Source: Candidatus Obscuribacter phosphatis (lineage in GTDB: Bacteria; Cyanobacteriota; Vampirovibrionia; Obscuribacterales; Obscuribacteraceae). From it: a DNA stretch of 64,000 nucleotides. Below, one piece after another: positions 36,927 to 45,604 of the stretch; the first letter of the stretch is position 1; each line of letters opens with the position of its first letter. Under the pieces are notes generated by a model that saw nothing but the letters and a program-made list of their open reading frames with translations, searched no databases and was not told where the DNA came from. Location: NCBI GenBank assembly GCA_001899315.1, contig MOYA01000003.1, forward strand, positions 86,369 to 150,368, read 5' to 3'. Position numbers and translations under genes: made by a program.

Positions 36927-38150
36927 ATGTGCAATTCAGCCCCAAAAGCAAAATTCTTAGCCGCCTTAAGCCTTGCTTTTACTTTCGGCTTGTCTTTAGC
37001 TGTAAGCCCGGCTCAAGCCGACGAAAATGGCTGGATCGACGGCGAACAAGAAGTCGTGAGAGAAAGACCGAGGCGTCCCCGCAGCCAAGCCCCCGACTCT
37101 GGCAATTATGGCGGCAATCAACCCAATTTTGTCGATCAGTCGCAAGGCAGAAGAGACTATGACGACGGCGGCGATGACGGCGGCAGCACCAGAAGATCCC
37201 AACCAGACCAGTCGGCAGGCAATACTAATCCTGTACTAACAATCAAGGCTGGCTCCAATACAATTTCGGGCGGCATCAGCTCCAGCACCTTTAGAAACTC
37301 AAGCCGCAGCTACCGCGGGCTAGACAAAATGAGCACCCGCTTTCTGCAGCAAGCACCCTTCTTAGACCTACCGCAGACAATAGCCGTCCAGCCCTCTACT
37401 TTCAAAAATTGGCTGGAACAGTATCACACCGGCGCCCTCGCTGCTTTTTCTCGCACGACAATCATCGAGATCAAAGGACAATGGGACGATAGCGGTCATA
37501 TTCTGCGCAGCTTCGGACTACCCTTTACCCGCATTCCACCAAGCAAGGTAGGCGATACCGACCTTTCCGGCACAAAAATACTGGTGGTCAATTGCGGCGC
37601 CAATCTCAACGCCGACGCCCTCAAGAAAGTGCGCAAATTTGTCCAAGACGGTGGCTATCTGCTCACCACCGATTGGGCACTGGACTCCTGCTTAGAGAAA
37701 GCCTTTCCTGGTTATGTGGAATGGAACAGCGACTATACCGAAAATAGTGTCGTAGATGCCGTGGTTGTGGACGATGATCCGGTTTTGCTAGTAGGAATGC
37801 CCCGGGTAGCCTATTGGAAGCTGGAAAACCGCAGCCAAACCGTGAAAGTGTTGCGCGGCAGAGAAGTACAGGTGCTGGCTCGCAGTCGCACCCTCATGCA
37901 GCGCGAATGCAGCAATCTTGGCATACTTGCCCTCACTTTCTCGTTTGGCGCGGGCCGAGTGCTGCATCTGGTCGGACATTTCGACAACAATGCCGACCGC
38001 GCCTTTAACAATGCCTTACCAGACCCTTCGCCTGTGATCGGCATCAGCTTGCGCCAGGCGATTGCTGGAAACTTTGTAGTGGCAGCCCTCAAGGGCGATA
38101 TGAAAGAAGAAGGCGAAGCTCAGCCTGCCGAAAGCAACGACACCCAATAA
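36927..38150 (+). CDS. Secreted protein with glutamine-amidotransferase-like (DUF4159-like) fold
   Basis: 407 residues from the ATG at 36927, which begins a clear signal peptide (LAALSLAFTFGLSLAVSPAQA). A TTG at 36873 would add an unlikely hydrophilic leader and lies upstream of a TATACT box. Residues ~35-130 are an Arg/Asp/Gly/Asn-rich disordered stretch. Residues ~185-400 form an alpha/beta domain with LVVNCGANLNADALKKVRKF and GGYLLTTDWALDS, then FGAGRVLHLVGHFDNN, resembling class-I amidotransferase/ThuA-like folds without a visible nucleophile-elbow cysteine. Likely exported, binding rather than catalytic; function unknown. Confidence 0.6.
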   Translation: MCNSAPKAKFLAALSLAFTFGLSLAVSPAQADENGWIDGEQEVVRERPRRPRSQAPDSGNYGGNQPNFVDQSQGRRDYDDGGDDGGSTRRSQPDQSAGNTNPVLTIKAGSNTISGGISSSTFRNSSRSYRGLDKMSTRFLQQAPFLDLPQTIAVQPSTFKNWLEQYHTGALAAFSRTTIIEIKGQWDDSGHILRSFGLPFTRIPPSKVGDTDLSGTKILVVNCGANLNADALKKVRKFVQDGGYLLTTDWALDSCLEKAFPGYVEWNSDYTENSVVDAVVVDDDPVLLVGMPRVAYWKLENRSQTVKVLRGREVQVLARSRTLMQRECSNLGILALTFSFGAGRVLHLVGHFDNNADRAFNNALPDPSPVIGISLRQAIAGNFVVAALKGDMKEEGEAQPAESNDTQ

Positions 38151-38261
38151 AGACAGCGGTCCTAAAATTCTGATAAGGCTTGTCTCAACTTCGCTTGAAA
38201 AGGGTACAAAGTAAAAGGTGCAGCAAAGTCCCTCAAGTTAGGACTGTTCGAACTGCGGGCG

Positions 38262-38675
38262 TTGGCAAGGCTAATTATAGAGGCGACACTAGATATGTTT
38301 GACAATGGCGATAGCAGAAATCTGGCTGGTCAAAGCGAAGCCAAAGCACCCGAAACCAACCGCTTACAGTTGGAAGTGAGTGAAGAACAGCGCTTCGAAA
38401 GAGGGCTCGGCAATAACCCTGCCACTAGTCTCAGAGACGGTCTGGTACAGACCATCAAGGGCCTATTGGAAAACGAAGAACCAGTCAGCCCAGGCAAGTT
38501 TAATGTGATCAAAGGGGCCATCGCTCTCGGCTTCAGCCCCCAGGGTGGCTTTGGCGAGGCCGACCGCAACCCGGTGGCAGACAGATTGGAGCGCATGGCC
38601 CAAGCCCAGTCAGACCCTAAAGCCCGGGATGGTTTCGTCCGTATGGCCGAGCTAATCAGACCAAAGAGCGCCTAA
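38262..38675 (+). CDS. Small hypothetical protein
   Basis: 137 residues from TTG, or 126 from the ATG at 38295 (MFDNGDSRNLAGQ), which I think more likely. Hydrophilic, no signal, helical C-terminal part (DRLERMAQAQSDPKARDGFVRMAELI). No family recognised. Converges with the DUF547 gene, 16 bases apart. Confidence 0.5.
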   Translation: MARLIIEATLDMFDNGDSRNLAGQSEAKAPETNRLQLEVSEEQRFERGLGNNPATSLRDGLVQTIKGLLENEEPVSPGKFNVIKGAIALGFSPQGGFGEADRNPVADRLERMAQAQSDPKARDGFVRMAELIRPKSA

Positions 38676-38691
38676 GCACCTTAGTCTCTGC

Positions 38692-39636
38692 TTATTTCGC
38701 ATTTGTCTTGGCTGTCTTTGCGTCATTCAAAGACCAGTCGTAAGGCATATAGTCAAACTGCACTTCGGGAAGATTCTTGAAGAGTAGCACCAGCTTCTTT
38801 CTATTCTCGTCAGTTAAGAAGGGCATGATATAGCCGGCAATTATCTCTTGGTCGCTTGGTGGGGGAAATTTGTTCAAAGCCCCCGACTTGCCGGCAAAAT
38901 CTAAGGTAAACCAAGAAAAAATCTTCGAGACCTTAAAGCGCCGCCCCTCTACATCAAGCAGAAGATTCTCGTCATCATTAATAAAACGCTTGGCCGCATT
39001 ATCGAGATCTTCATCTATAGTCTGTGCTTTGTATGGTCTAGCCACTATCTCGGCACAACTTCTCGAAGCACAGACCACGGCAAAATGGGTGCGCGCATCG
39101 GGAAGATCGCGTCTTATCTTTTCGTGTTCAATGTCATAGAGAGTGATCTCTTTACCCATGACGATAAACTTCTGGGCTTCCCAATCTCCGGGTATCTGCC
39201 TAAAGCTATCGGCAGGATAATGAGCCAATTTGCCTGAAATCGGATAATGATCAAGCACACTTTTAATCATCAAGGCATTGTAAGCATTGAGCCAAAAGGC
39301 AAGTCTTTCTTCACGGCTGAAAGTCTCATACTCACTGCTCTTCAGCTCGGCTAGGTTCTTCAAAAATCGGTTCAGCCCGCTTTGATCTTTCTGCCAACTG
39401 CTATAGTCAATTTCGCCATCGCGTACAAAACGCTTCAGTTCTCGGGCAAACCAAGCATAGTCTAGGTCGAACTTGCGCGCGGGCTTTTCTTTCTTAGCTT
39501 CAGCAGCCTGAGCGGGGGCAAACAAACTAAGTGGGTGAGGCGACAAAACCTGCAAAAACAAAGCAGGGAAAGAAAACATGGCAGACAATGCCAAAGCTGA
39601 AAGAGTAGAGCGAGTTTTTTTCAGAGAGATAAGCAC
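38692..39636 (-). CDS. Exported DUF547 protein
   Basis: 314 residues: signal peptide in the first ~45 residues, then a DUF547 domain with ERLAFWLNAYNALMIKSVLDHYP, IEHEKIRRDLPDARTHFAVVCASRSC and ARPYKAQTIDEDLDNAAKRFI. These are the family's conserved blocks, including the Cys-x4-Cys pair and the histidine. The family may have a papain/transglutaminase-like fold; activity is not established. The start is GTG. It is 54 bases downstream of the thioredoxin-like gene and may be co-transcribed, both being extracytoplasmic. Confidence 0.85.
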   Translation of the reverse strand: MLISLKKTRSTLSALALSAMFSFPALFLQVLSPHPLSLFAPAQAAEAKKEKPARKFDLDYAWFARELKRFVRDGEIDYSSWQKDQSGLNRFLKNLAELKSSEYETFSREERLAFWLNAYNALMIKSVLDHYPISGKLAHYPADSFRQIPGDWEAQKFIVMGKEITLYDIEHEKIRRDLPDARTHFAVVCASRSCAEIVARPYKAQTIDEDLDNAAKRFINDDENLLLDVEGRRFKVSKIFSWFTLDFAGKSGALNKFPPPSDQEIIAGYIMPFLTDENRKKLVLLFKNLPEVQFDYMPYDWSLNDAKTAKTNAK

Positions 39637-39690
39637 TTTAGTCTCGATATAAGCACTGAAAAGACAATTTGAAGCAATGCTCCGCCCATT

Positions 39691-41565
39691 CTACTTGTTT
39701 GACTTTAGTTTCTCAAATGCCTTTAGCAAACTTGACTGGTCGAAAGACGGTCTAGAACAAGTACCGCCCGAGCAGATAAAGGCTGCGGCCCTATCTAATT
39801 CGGGCAATTCAAGACTGGCCCCAGGCAAAGGTCCTTCCTTCTTATCAAACCATTCAAGACGCAAATATGTGAGCGGCAACTGTGAGGCAAAGCTGAACAG
39901 TTTCGCCGCTTCAGCGTCGCTCTTTGCTCCAACCACGGTGATATGAAAAGGTTCTGACTGAGACTCTTCCACCGCCAAAAGAATACCGGCAGTGAGGATC
40001 TGTCTTTTGTTCACAGCTTCTTTCGTGCCCAGATAAGCAAGGCAGCGCCGGTTCATATTGCCAAAGCGCACCTCGCCTGTATAACGATAAAGCAAGTTAG
40101 AAAAGCGTGCCAACATTACATTGTCATCAAGCAAAGCCACAGGCTTGAGCACCTTAGAAGCTTCGGCGCTGCTATCAGCATTGACATAGCCATCACCAGT
40201 CGCTGCCCGAAAATGCGAATCGATAAAGTCGGCTAATTTGCTTGCCTTGGCAAGATAATCTCGCCCGCCGGTAGCCGCATACAAGGCTAAATAAGCGCGT
40301 GCCATGGCTAAGTTGTCGGCTAGATAGAACGAGCCCGCAGCCCCTCCAGGCGCAGCCATAGGCGATTTAGCTATAGACATTGCTTCATGACTAAAGCCGC
40401 CCTTGCTGCTATGACTTTTCTCTATAGCCGAGAGGGCTCGGCAAGCCATATCTAAATAAACTCGGTCACCACTGGCTGCATACAAGTTAGCCAGAGCAGT
40501 GATTGCCCAACCATTTTCTCTGGCATAAATGTGCTTGTCGACTATAGGTTGTCCAAGCTTTAGTCGACCAGCCCGGTCCAGCTTAAAATAATCGGCGCTG
40601 TGTTTGCCTTGCACCAAATCGGCATCCTGACTGGTATAAAAGACGCCGTCTTGAGACCTGAGAAAATCTTGCAAATAAGCTGCGATAGATTTTGCCGCGG
40701 CCAAATACTTGGGATTCTTGTACACTTTGGCAGCAAGGGCATAAACCCGCATATTCTCTGCCTGCATCTGCATGATCTTCTCAAAGTGCGGATGCTTCCA
40801 ATCACCATCAGTCGAGTACTGATAAACGCCGCCAAAAGCCGGGTCTAGCAAATTCAGCTGGGCATCAAGTGTTTGCTTCGCTCTCTTGTCAAAAGAGGGG
40901 TCATTTACTTTAGCCGCCCTAAGCATTGAATACTCTACCGAATCCCAGTCAAGAAACTTTTGACCAAAGCCCCAGCCACCATTTTTGGTGTCATAGCCGT
41001 TTATGTGCTTAGTCAGCAAAGCTTGATAGACCGCCGGCGAATAACCCGCCTCTGTTCCCTTCGGGTCGACAGCATCTCTGCTCAATACATCCTCAGCCTC
41101 AGAATTTCCATCACCTACCGGGGTAGGATCTCGGCGAAAGCCCTCCAACATGGCTCGCATTTTCTCCGGCTTGATGTAACCTCGCTTTTTGACGAGTTCG
41201 CGGCCGGAAGAGTCAAAAATAATTGTTGCCGGCCAGCCGTAGTCTTCATACTTGCCAGAGAGCAGGGGATTTTTATCCTGGTCCACCTTCACAACCAAAT
41301 AACCATCCTTGAGAATTTTCTGCACTTCGCTGTCACCGTAGGTCTCATGGTCCATAACATGGCACCAGTGGCACCAGACCGCCTCTAAATCAAGCAAGAC
41401 TAGTTTCTTTTCCTGTCGGGCACGCTCAAAAATAGTGTCGTCGTATGAAAGCCACTGCGGCGAGGAGGAATCGCCGTCTTTAGGCTTTATATCAGAGGCG
41501 GCACAGGCTTGCCAAAGGCTCAACTGAAGAGCAAGTACAATGCTTAAATTCCTGAAAAAAGCCAT
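39691..41565 (-). CDS. Exported YyaL/SSP411-type thioredoxin-like protein (DUF255)
   Basis: 624 residues: signal peptide, an N-terminal thioredoxin-fold domain with the redox-type motif WCHWC (VWCHWCHVMDHETYGD), then a long (alpha/alpha) barrel of the six-hairpin type (GWGFGQKFLDWDSVEYS, GVYQYSTDGDW, NGWAITALANLYAASGD, ADNLAMARAYLALY). This is the architecture of bacterial YyaL and human SPATA20. Unlike most homologues it carries an export signal. The C-terminus has CSGGTC. Reaction unknown; a periplasmic thiol-related role is inference. Confidence 0.85.
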   Translation of the reverse strand: MAFFRNLSIVLALQLSLWQACAASDIKPKDGDSSSPQWLSYDDTIFERARQEKKLVLLDLEAVWCHWCHVMDHETYGDSEVQKILKDGYLVVKVDQDKNPLLSGKYEDYGWPATIIFDSSGRELVKKRGYIKPEKMRAMLEGFRRDPTPVGDGNSEAEDVLSRDAVDPKGTEAGYSPAVYQALLTKHINGYDTKNGGWGFGQKFLDWDSVEYSMLRAAKVNDPSFDKRAKQTLDAQLNLLDPAFGGVYQYSTDGDWKHPHFEKIMQMQAENMRVYALAAKVYKNPKYLAAAKSIAAYLQDFLRSQDGVFYTSQDADLVQGKHSADYFKLDRAGRLKLGQPIVDKHIYARENGWAITALANLYAASGDRVYLDMACRALSAIEKSHSSKGGFSHEAMSIAKSPMAAPGGAAGSFYLADNLAMARAYLALYAATGGRDYLAKASKLADFIDSHFRAATGDGYVNADSSAEASKVLKPVALLDDNVMLARFSNLLYRYTGEVRFGNMNRRCLAYLGTKEAVNKRQILTAGILLAVEESQSEPFHITVVGAKSDAEAAKLFSFASQLPLTYLRLEWFDKKEGPLPGASLELPELDRAAAFICSGGTCSRPSFDQSSLLKAFEKLKSNK

Positions 41566-41622
41566 TAATGAAAGAACCTCTACTTACCGTCCCAACATCT
41601 AAATACGCAATCACTGGAAACT

Positions 41623-42087
41623 TTATTCCAAATCTTGTTTCTCGCCGCCGACGAGGCTGCGGCGCAGGAAATAACGACAGTGCCCCTTGGGAAAATCATC
41701 GAGCCGTCCATAAATTTCATAACCTAATTTTTGATAGAAATCAGGAGCCTGAAAGCTAAAAGTATCGAGATAAACCCCATGGCAGCCACGCTGCAAAGCT
41801 TCGGCATGGGCGGATTCCATAAGTTGCCGGCCAAACCCCCGACCGCGCAGACTTTGGTCCACCGCCAGTAGTCGCACATGCAAATAGCCCCAGAGTGTCT
41901 CGCCAATTAAGCCGCCCATATAGCCAGCCGTCTCGGCACCAAGCAAGGCAAGCACGAGCGGCTGCGGATTCCATTGCAAATCAGGCGGACGAGCAGTGCC
42001 GAGATAGCGCAGCACCGCCGCCTGCACCGCCTCAATCTCAGATGGTGAAGACTGCGAGAGATTGACAACTGTCACTTCAGCAGGCAC
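41623..42087 (-). CDS. GNAT-family N-acetyltransferase
   Basis: 154 residues. VDQSLRGRGFGRQLMESAHAEA is the acetyl-CoA-binding motif A (R/Q-x-x-G-x-G/A); the closing FYQKLGYEIYGRLDDFP is the typical beta6-beta7 ending. The GTG start is preceded by GGAAGGA. Substrate unknown. Confidence 0.85.
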   Translation of the reverse strand: MPAEVTVVNLSQSSPSEIEAVQAAVLRYLGTARPPDLQWNPQPLVLALLGAETAGYMGGLIGETLWGYLHVRLLAVDQSLRGRGFGRQLMESAHAEALQRGCHGVYLDTFSFQAPDFYQKLGYEIYGRLDDFPKGHCRYFLRRSLVGGEKQDLE

Positions 42088-42205
42088 TTGTTCCTTCCAT
42101 TTCTAATAAAGTATAGATTCGAGTACAGTATAGAGGCTGTTTATATAATTTATGAATGCGCAAAGCGGGTAATTCATTACTATTGAAATCAGGTATAACT
42201 CAGGT

Positions 42206-43447
42206 ATGAGCCTGGAAGGATACACAGATCAAGAAAATAGCCTCGACAGTGAAAAAGCTGCCGATAATTCTGTCATTGAGATAGGCAAAATAGACGAAAT
42301 CGAAAAAATCGAAAAAATTGAAAAAACTGAGAACTATCTTGAAGACGATATTGATGCAGTGCATAAACGTCTGAGGGCTTTGGTCGGCAGCGAAGAACTA
42401 AAGAGCTGGCTAAAAATAGATAGCCGCCGCTCAGGTTTCGATCTAGCCATCAATTGGCTTTCAATTGCCCTAGGTTTGACTCTACTTTGCATTTGCGCCC
42501 CACTTATCGCTCAGCCAGTTCAGACAGTAACTCTACCTGCGACAGTCCTAATGATTGCCGCCTTCTTTCTTAATGGTTTTGGGCAATACGGACTCTTTAT
42601 TCTTGGTCACGACGGTCTGCACGGCTGCCTGCACAAAAATCTGAACACTAACGACACAATCTGCCGTTGGCTAATCTACTCACCAATGTTTATGGCCTTC
42701 GAAGACGGCAGACGCAATCATCTTGAGCACCACAAGCGTCTAGGGCATGCCGATGATCCAGATCGTTATCTGCATAGACTTTCTGACAAAAACAGCTTTC
42801 TCGCTTTGTTGGCCTTCTGTTTAGGCATCAAGACTTTTGTCAAAACGGTGATCAAAGTCTCGCCCCTAGGGGCGAAATTGAGAGCGCAAGAACTGAACAA
42901 AAGCCAGGAGGAGAGCCAGATAAGAAGAGAAGAAACCAATTACGATCTAGATACTGAAGCAGTCAAGCCCAAAGACGGTTCAAGTACTGACAGCAAAGCA
43001 GCTAAGCCGCTTTTGACTTATATCAAAAATCGGCTAGCCGTGGCGATCTGGCAAGTGGCCATTTTATCGCTTCTGTTTATGCTGCACCTACCGCTCTGGC
43101 TTTATCTTACCCACTGGATTTTGCCCATTTATTTTTGCGTCTTTTTGGCTGACGAAATTAGAGCCTTCTGCGACCATGCGGTGCCTATTTTGCCCGACGA
43201 GAGAGCCGACGCCAAAAGAATGGTATCTTACACTCCCAACTTAGCAGAAAAAATAGTTTTCGCACCGCATTCGATGCACCTACATGCAGAGCATCACCTA
43301 TTTCCGCGGGTGCCTTACTATAATCGCAAAAATGTACACAACAAGCTCAAAGGACGACCAGAAATCACTTGCCATAAGAGCTATCTGGTCTTCTTGCTCA
43401 ATCTCTTTACCAGCCTGCCTCTGGCCAACGAGAACAAGGGGAACTGA
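42206..43447 (+). CDS. Fatty-acid desaturase-type membrane di-iron enzyme
   Basis: 413 residues. The three histidine clusters that bind the di-iron centre are intact: HDGLHGCLH, HLEHHKRLGH and HLHAEHHLFP. Four membrane segments surround them. An ~85-residue hydrophilic N-terminus contains a short repeat (EIEKIEKIEKTEN), and a hydrophilic insert of ~60 residues sits between the second and third clusters. It may desaturate or hydroxylate an acyl chain or another lipid. It is first in a four-gene run with a methyltransferase, a GT2 and a membrane glycosyltransferase, so its product may modify a glycan-carrier lipid (inference). Confidence 0.82.
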   Translation: MSLEGYTDQENSLDSEKAADNSVIEIGKIDEIEKIEKIEKTENYLEDDIDAVHKRLRALVGSEELKSWLKIDSRRSGFDLAINWLSIALGLTLLCICAPLIAQPVQTVTLPATVLMIAAFFLNGFGQYGLFILGHDGLHGCLHKNLNTNDTICRWLIYSPMFMAFEDGRRNHLEHHKRLGHADDPDRYLHRLSDKNSFLALLAFCLGIKTFVKTVIKVSPLGAKLRAQELNKSQEESQIRREETNYDLDTEAVKPKDGSSTDSKAAKPLLTYIKNRLAVAIWQVAILSLLFMLHLPLWLYLTHWILPIYFCVFLADEIRAFCDHAVPILPDERADAKRMVSYTPNLAEKIVFAPHSMHLHAEHHLFPRVPYYNRKNVHNKLKGRPEITCHKSYLVFLLNLFTSLPLANENKGN

Positions 43448-44425
43448 TTGAGCCAAAGTCAAGCCCTAAAGATGGAACCAGCCGAATGCGCAGTTTGCAG
43501 GGCATCGGCAGCTAACGCCGCCGTCGAAGTAGCTCGGGGGCTTGACTTCGAATACGATACCAGCGACGACACCTTCTCAATGGTGGAATGCCAGACCTGC
43601 CGAACAATCTATCTCAATCCCCGGCCGACTGCTGAGGAACTTGCCAGAATCTATCCACACAATTATTATTCATACAATTATTCTAGTCGCGTTAACCCAC
43701 TAGCCATCAAGATCAAAGACTTCCTAGACAAAAACAAGTCAAAGGGTTGGCTAAAATTTTGCCGCACAGATAATCCTCGCTTTTTAGACATCGGCTGCGG
43801 CAACGGCAGAAATTTAGAAATTCTAGAAAAGTTGGGACTGAGTCGCCAAAATCTCTATGGTCTAGAAATAAAAAACGAAACAGTAGACAAGCTCAAGGAG
43901 CGGGGTTTTAACGCCTTTCTTGGTGCGGCTGAAGAAGCGGCTCTGCAACTAAAAAATGAAGACCCCTTTGACTTGATCGTGATTCTGCAAGTGCTTGAAC
44001 ATGTGAAAGACCCTGATTTGGTCATGAAAAGCTTGGCTCATTTGCTTAAACCAGAGGCGGTTTTGGTTGTCGAGACGCCCAATGTAGATAGTCTCGACTG
44101 CAATCTCTTCAAAAAGCGCTATTGGGGCGGGTATCATTTTCCCAGACATTGGTATCTCTTCAACCAAGAAAGCCTGGCCAAATTGGGCGCCAAAGCCGGT
44201 TTGCAAGTTATCTCAGTAAAATATCTGCCCGCCCAAACTTTCTGGATTTATTCACTGCACCACATAGTCAAGGAGAAATTTTCGCCCAAGCTCGCCGGCG
44301 CCCTTTTCGACCCATTCAGAAACCTCTTTCTCTTGAGTGTCTTTACAGCATTCGATATATTGAGAGCAAAACTAGGTTTCTCCACATCAAATATCCAAGT
44401 TGTTTTCCAAAAATCGCAAAGCTAA
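43448..44425 (+). CDS. SAM-dependent methyltransferase with N-terminal zinc-ribbon-like cysteines
   Basis: 325 residues. CAVC and CQTC near residues 14 and 52 suggest a metal-binding N-terminal knob as in polysaccharide-associated methyltransferases. FLDIGCGNGRNLEILEKLG is AdoMet motif I and DLIVILQVLEHVKDP motif IV. The gene starts (TTG) on the base after the desaturase stop, implying coupling; an ATG at 43472 is possible. It probably methylates a sugar or lipid intermediate. Confidence 0.82.
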   Translation: MSQSQALKMEPAECAVCRASAANAAVEVARGLDFEYDTSDDTFSMVECQTCRTIYLNPRPTAEELARIYPHNYYSYNYSSRVNPLAIKIKDFLDKNKSKGWLKFCRTDNPRFLDIGCGNGRNLEILEKLGLSRQNLYGLEIKNETVDKLKERGFNAFLGAAEEAALQLKNEDPFDLIVILQVLEHVKDPDLVMKSLAHLLKPEAVLVVETPNVDSLDCNLFKKRYWGGYHFPRHWYLFNQESLAKLGAKAGLQVISVKYLPAQTFWIYSLHHIVKEKFSPKLAGALFDPFRNLFLLSVFTAFDILRAKLGFSTSNIQVVFQKSQS

Positions 44426-44431
44426 CCATCT

Positions 44432-45604
44432 ATGATCGACGCCCACACAAAAGAAGAAACCGTTTCGCCATTGGTATCAGTGGTAATGCCCTGCCTCAAT
44501 GAAGAAAAGGCGCTTGGCATTTGCATCGAAAAGATAAAGAAGACATTTGCTGAAAACAATATTGACGGCGAAGTGGTGGTATCAGACAACGGTTCGACCG
44601 ATCGCTCGGTGGCAATCGCTACAGAAATGGGAGCCAGTCTTTGTCATCAGCCGCTTAGAGGCTATGGCAACGCCTATCTCAAGGGCTTTGAACATGCGCG
44701 CGGCCGCTATTTGATTATGGCCGACGCCGACGACACCTATGACTTGACCATGCTGCCCCAGTTTCTAGAGGGTCTGCAAAACGGACAATACGACTTTGTC
44801 ACAGGCAGCAGATATTTAGGCAAGGGCGAAAAAAATATCACCTGGCTGCACCGCTATGTGGGTAATCCTATGCTTACCCTAATCTTGAACATACTTTTCG
44901 GCGCCCGTTATTCCGATGTCTATTGCGGCTACAGAGCCTTTACCCGAGAAGCCTATGAAAAAATACGACCGGTCAGCCCCGGTATGGAATTCAATCTAGA
45001 GCTAGCTATTAATGCCAGACTAGCAGGCTTGCGCATCAAGGAGATTCCAATCACCTTGGGCGAGCGCCTAGGCGAATCAAAACTAAACACCTTCAAAGAC
45101 GGTTGGCGCAGCCTGCGCATGATGCTCATTTATGCCCCAAACAAAGTCTTTCTCATTCCCGGCTTGTTTCTTTTCGGGCTAGGCATGCTCTTGCATTTTA
45201 TTGTTCTCTTCAGACTGATTCAATCAGACGGAAGAGCCTTGGGTGTAGTATCAAGCATGGTGGCATCCACCATGGCCGTCACCGGTTTCCAAATTCTAAG
45301 CCTCTGGTTGCACGCCAAAACCTACTCGTGGAGCCGCCGCTTTGATCGCAACAATCCTTTCATCTTGAGCTTCTACAAAATTTTCAACCTAGAGATGGGG
45401 CTAATTTCAGGCATGGTGCTCACTCTCACCGGCACAATCATCATGGCCTTACTAGTTCTAAAATGGCTGCACTTAGGTATGGCGCCCCTGCCAAGACCAG
45501 AATTCGCCGCCTTTGCCTCAACCCTAATCATCATCGGACTCTCCTGCTTCTTTTCCTCTCTCTTCATTTCAGCCATGTCGATGAGTAAGGGAGAAACCGG
45601 TTGA
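44432..45604 (+). CDS. Family 2 glycosyltransferase (dolichyl/polyprenyl-phosphate sugar synthase type)
   Basis: 390 residues. VSVVMPCLNEEKALG opens the GT2 fold, VVSDNGSTDRS binds the nucleotide, and MADADDTYD is the DxD metal site. DFVTGSRYLGKGEKN and CGYRAFTREAYEKI match DPM1/GtrB-like enzymes, and about four C-terminal membrane segments follow. It would transfer a sugar from a nucleotide to polyprenyl phosphate at the inner membrane, providing the donor for the GT-C enzyme encoded immediately downstream. Confidence 0.88.
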   Translation: MIDAHTKEETVSPLVSVVMPCLNEEKALGICIEKIKKTFAENNIDGEVVVSDNGSTDRSVAIATEMGASLCHQPLRGYGNAYLKGFEHARGRYLIMADADDTYDLTMLPQFLEGLQNGQYDFVTGSRYLGKGEKNITWLHRYVGNPMLTLILNILFGARYSDVYCGYRAFTREAYEKIRPVSPGMEFNLELAINARLAGLRIKEIPITLGERLGESKLNTFKDGWRSLRMMLIYAPNKVFLIPGLFLFGLGMLLHFIVLFRLIQSDGRALGVVSSMVASTMAVTGFQILSLWLHAKTYSWSRRFDRNNPFILSFYKIFNLEMGLISGMVLTLTGTIIMALLVLKWLHLGMAPLPRPEFAAFASTLIIIGLSCFFSSLFISAMSMSKGETG

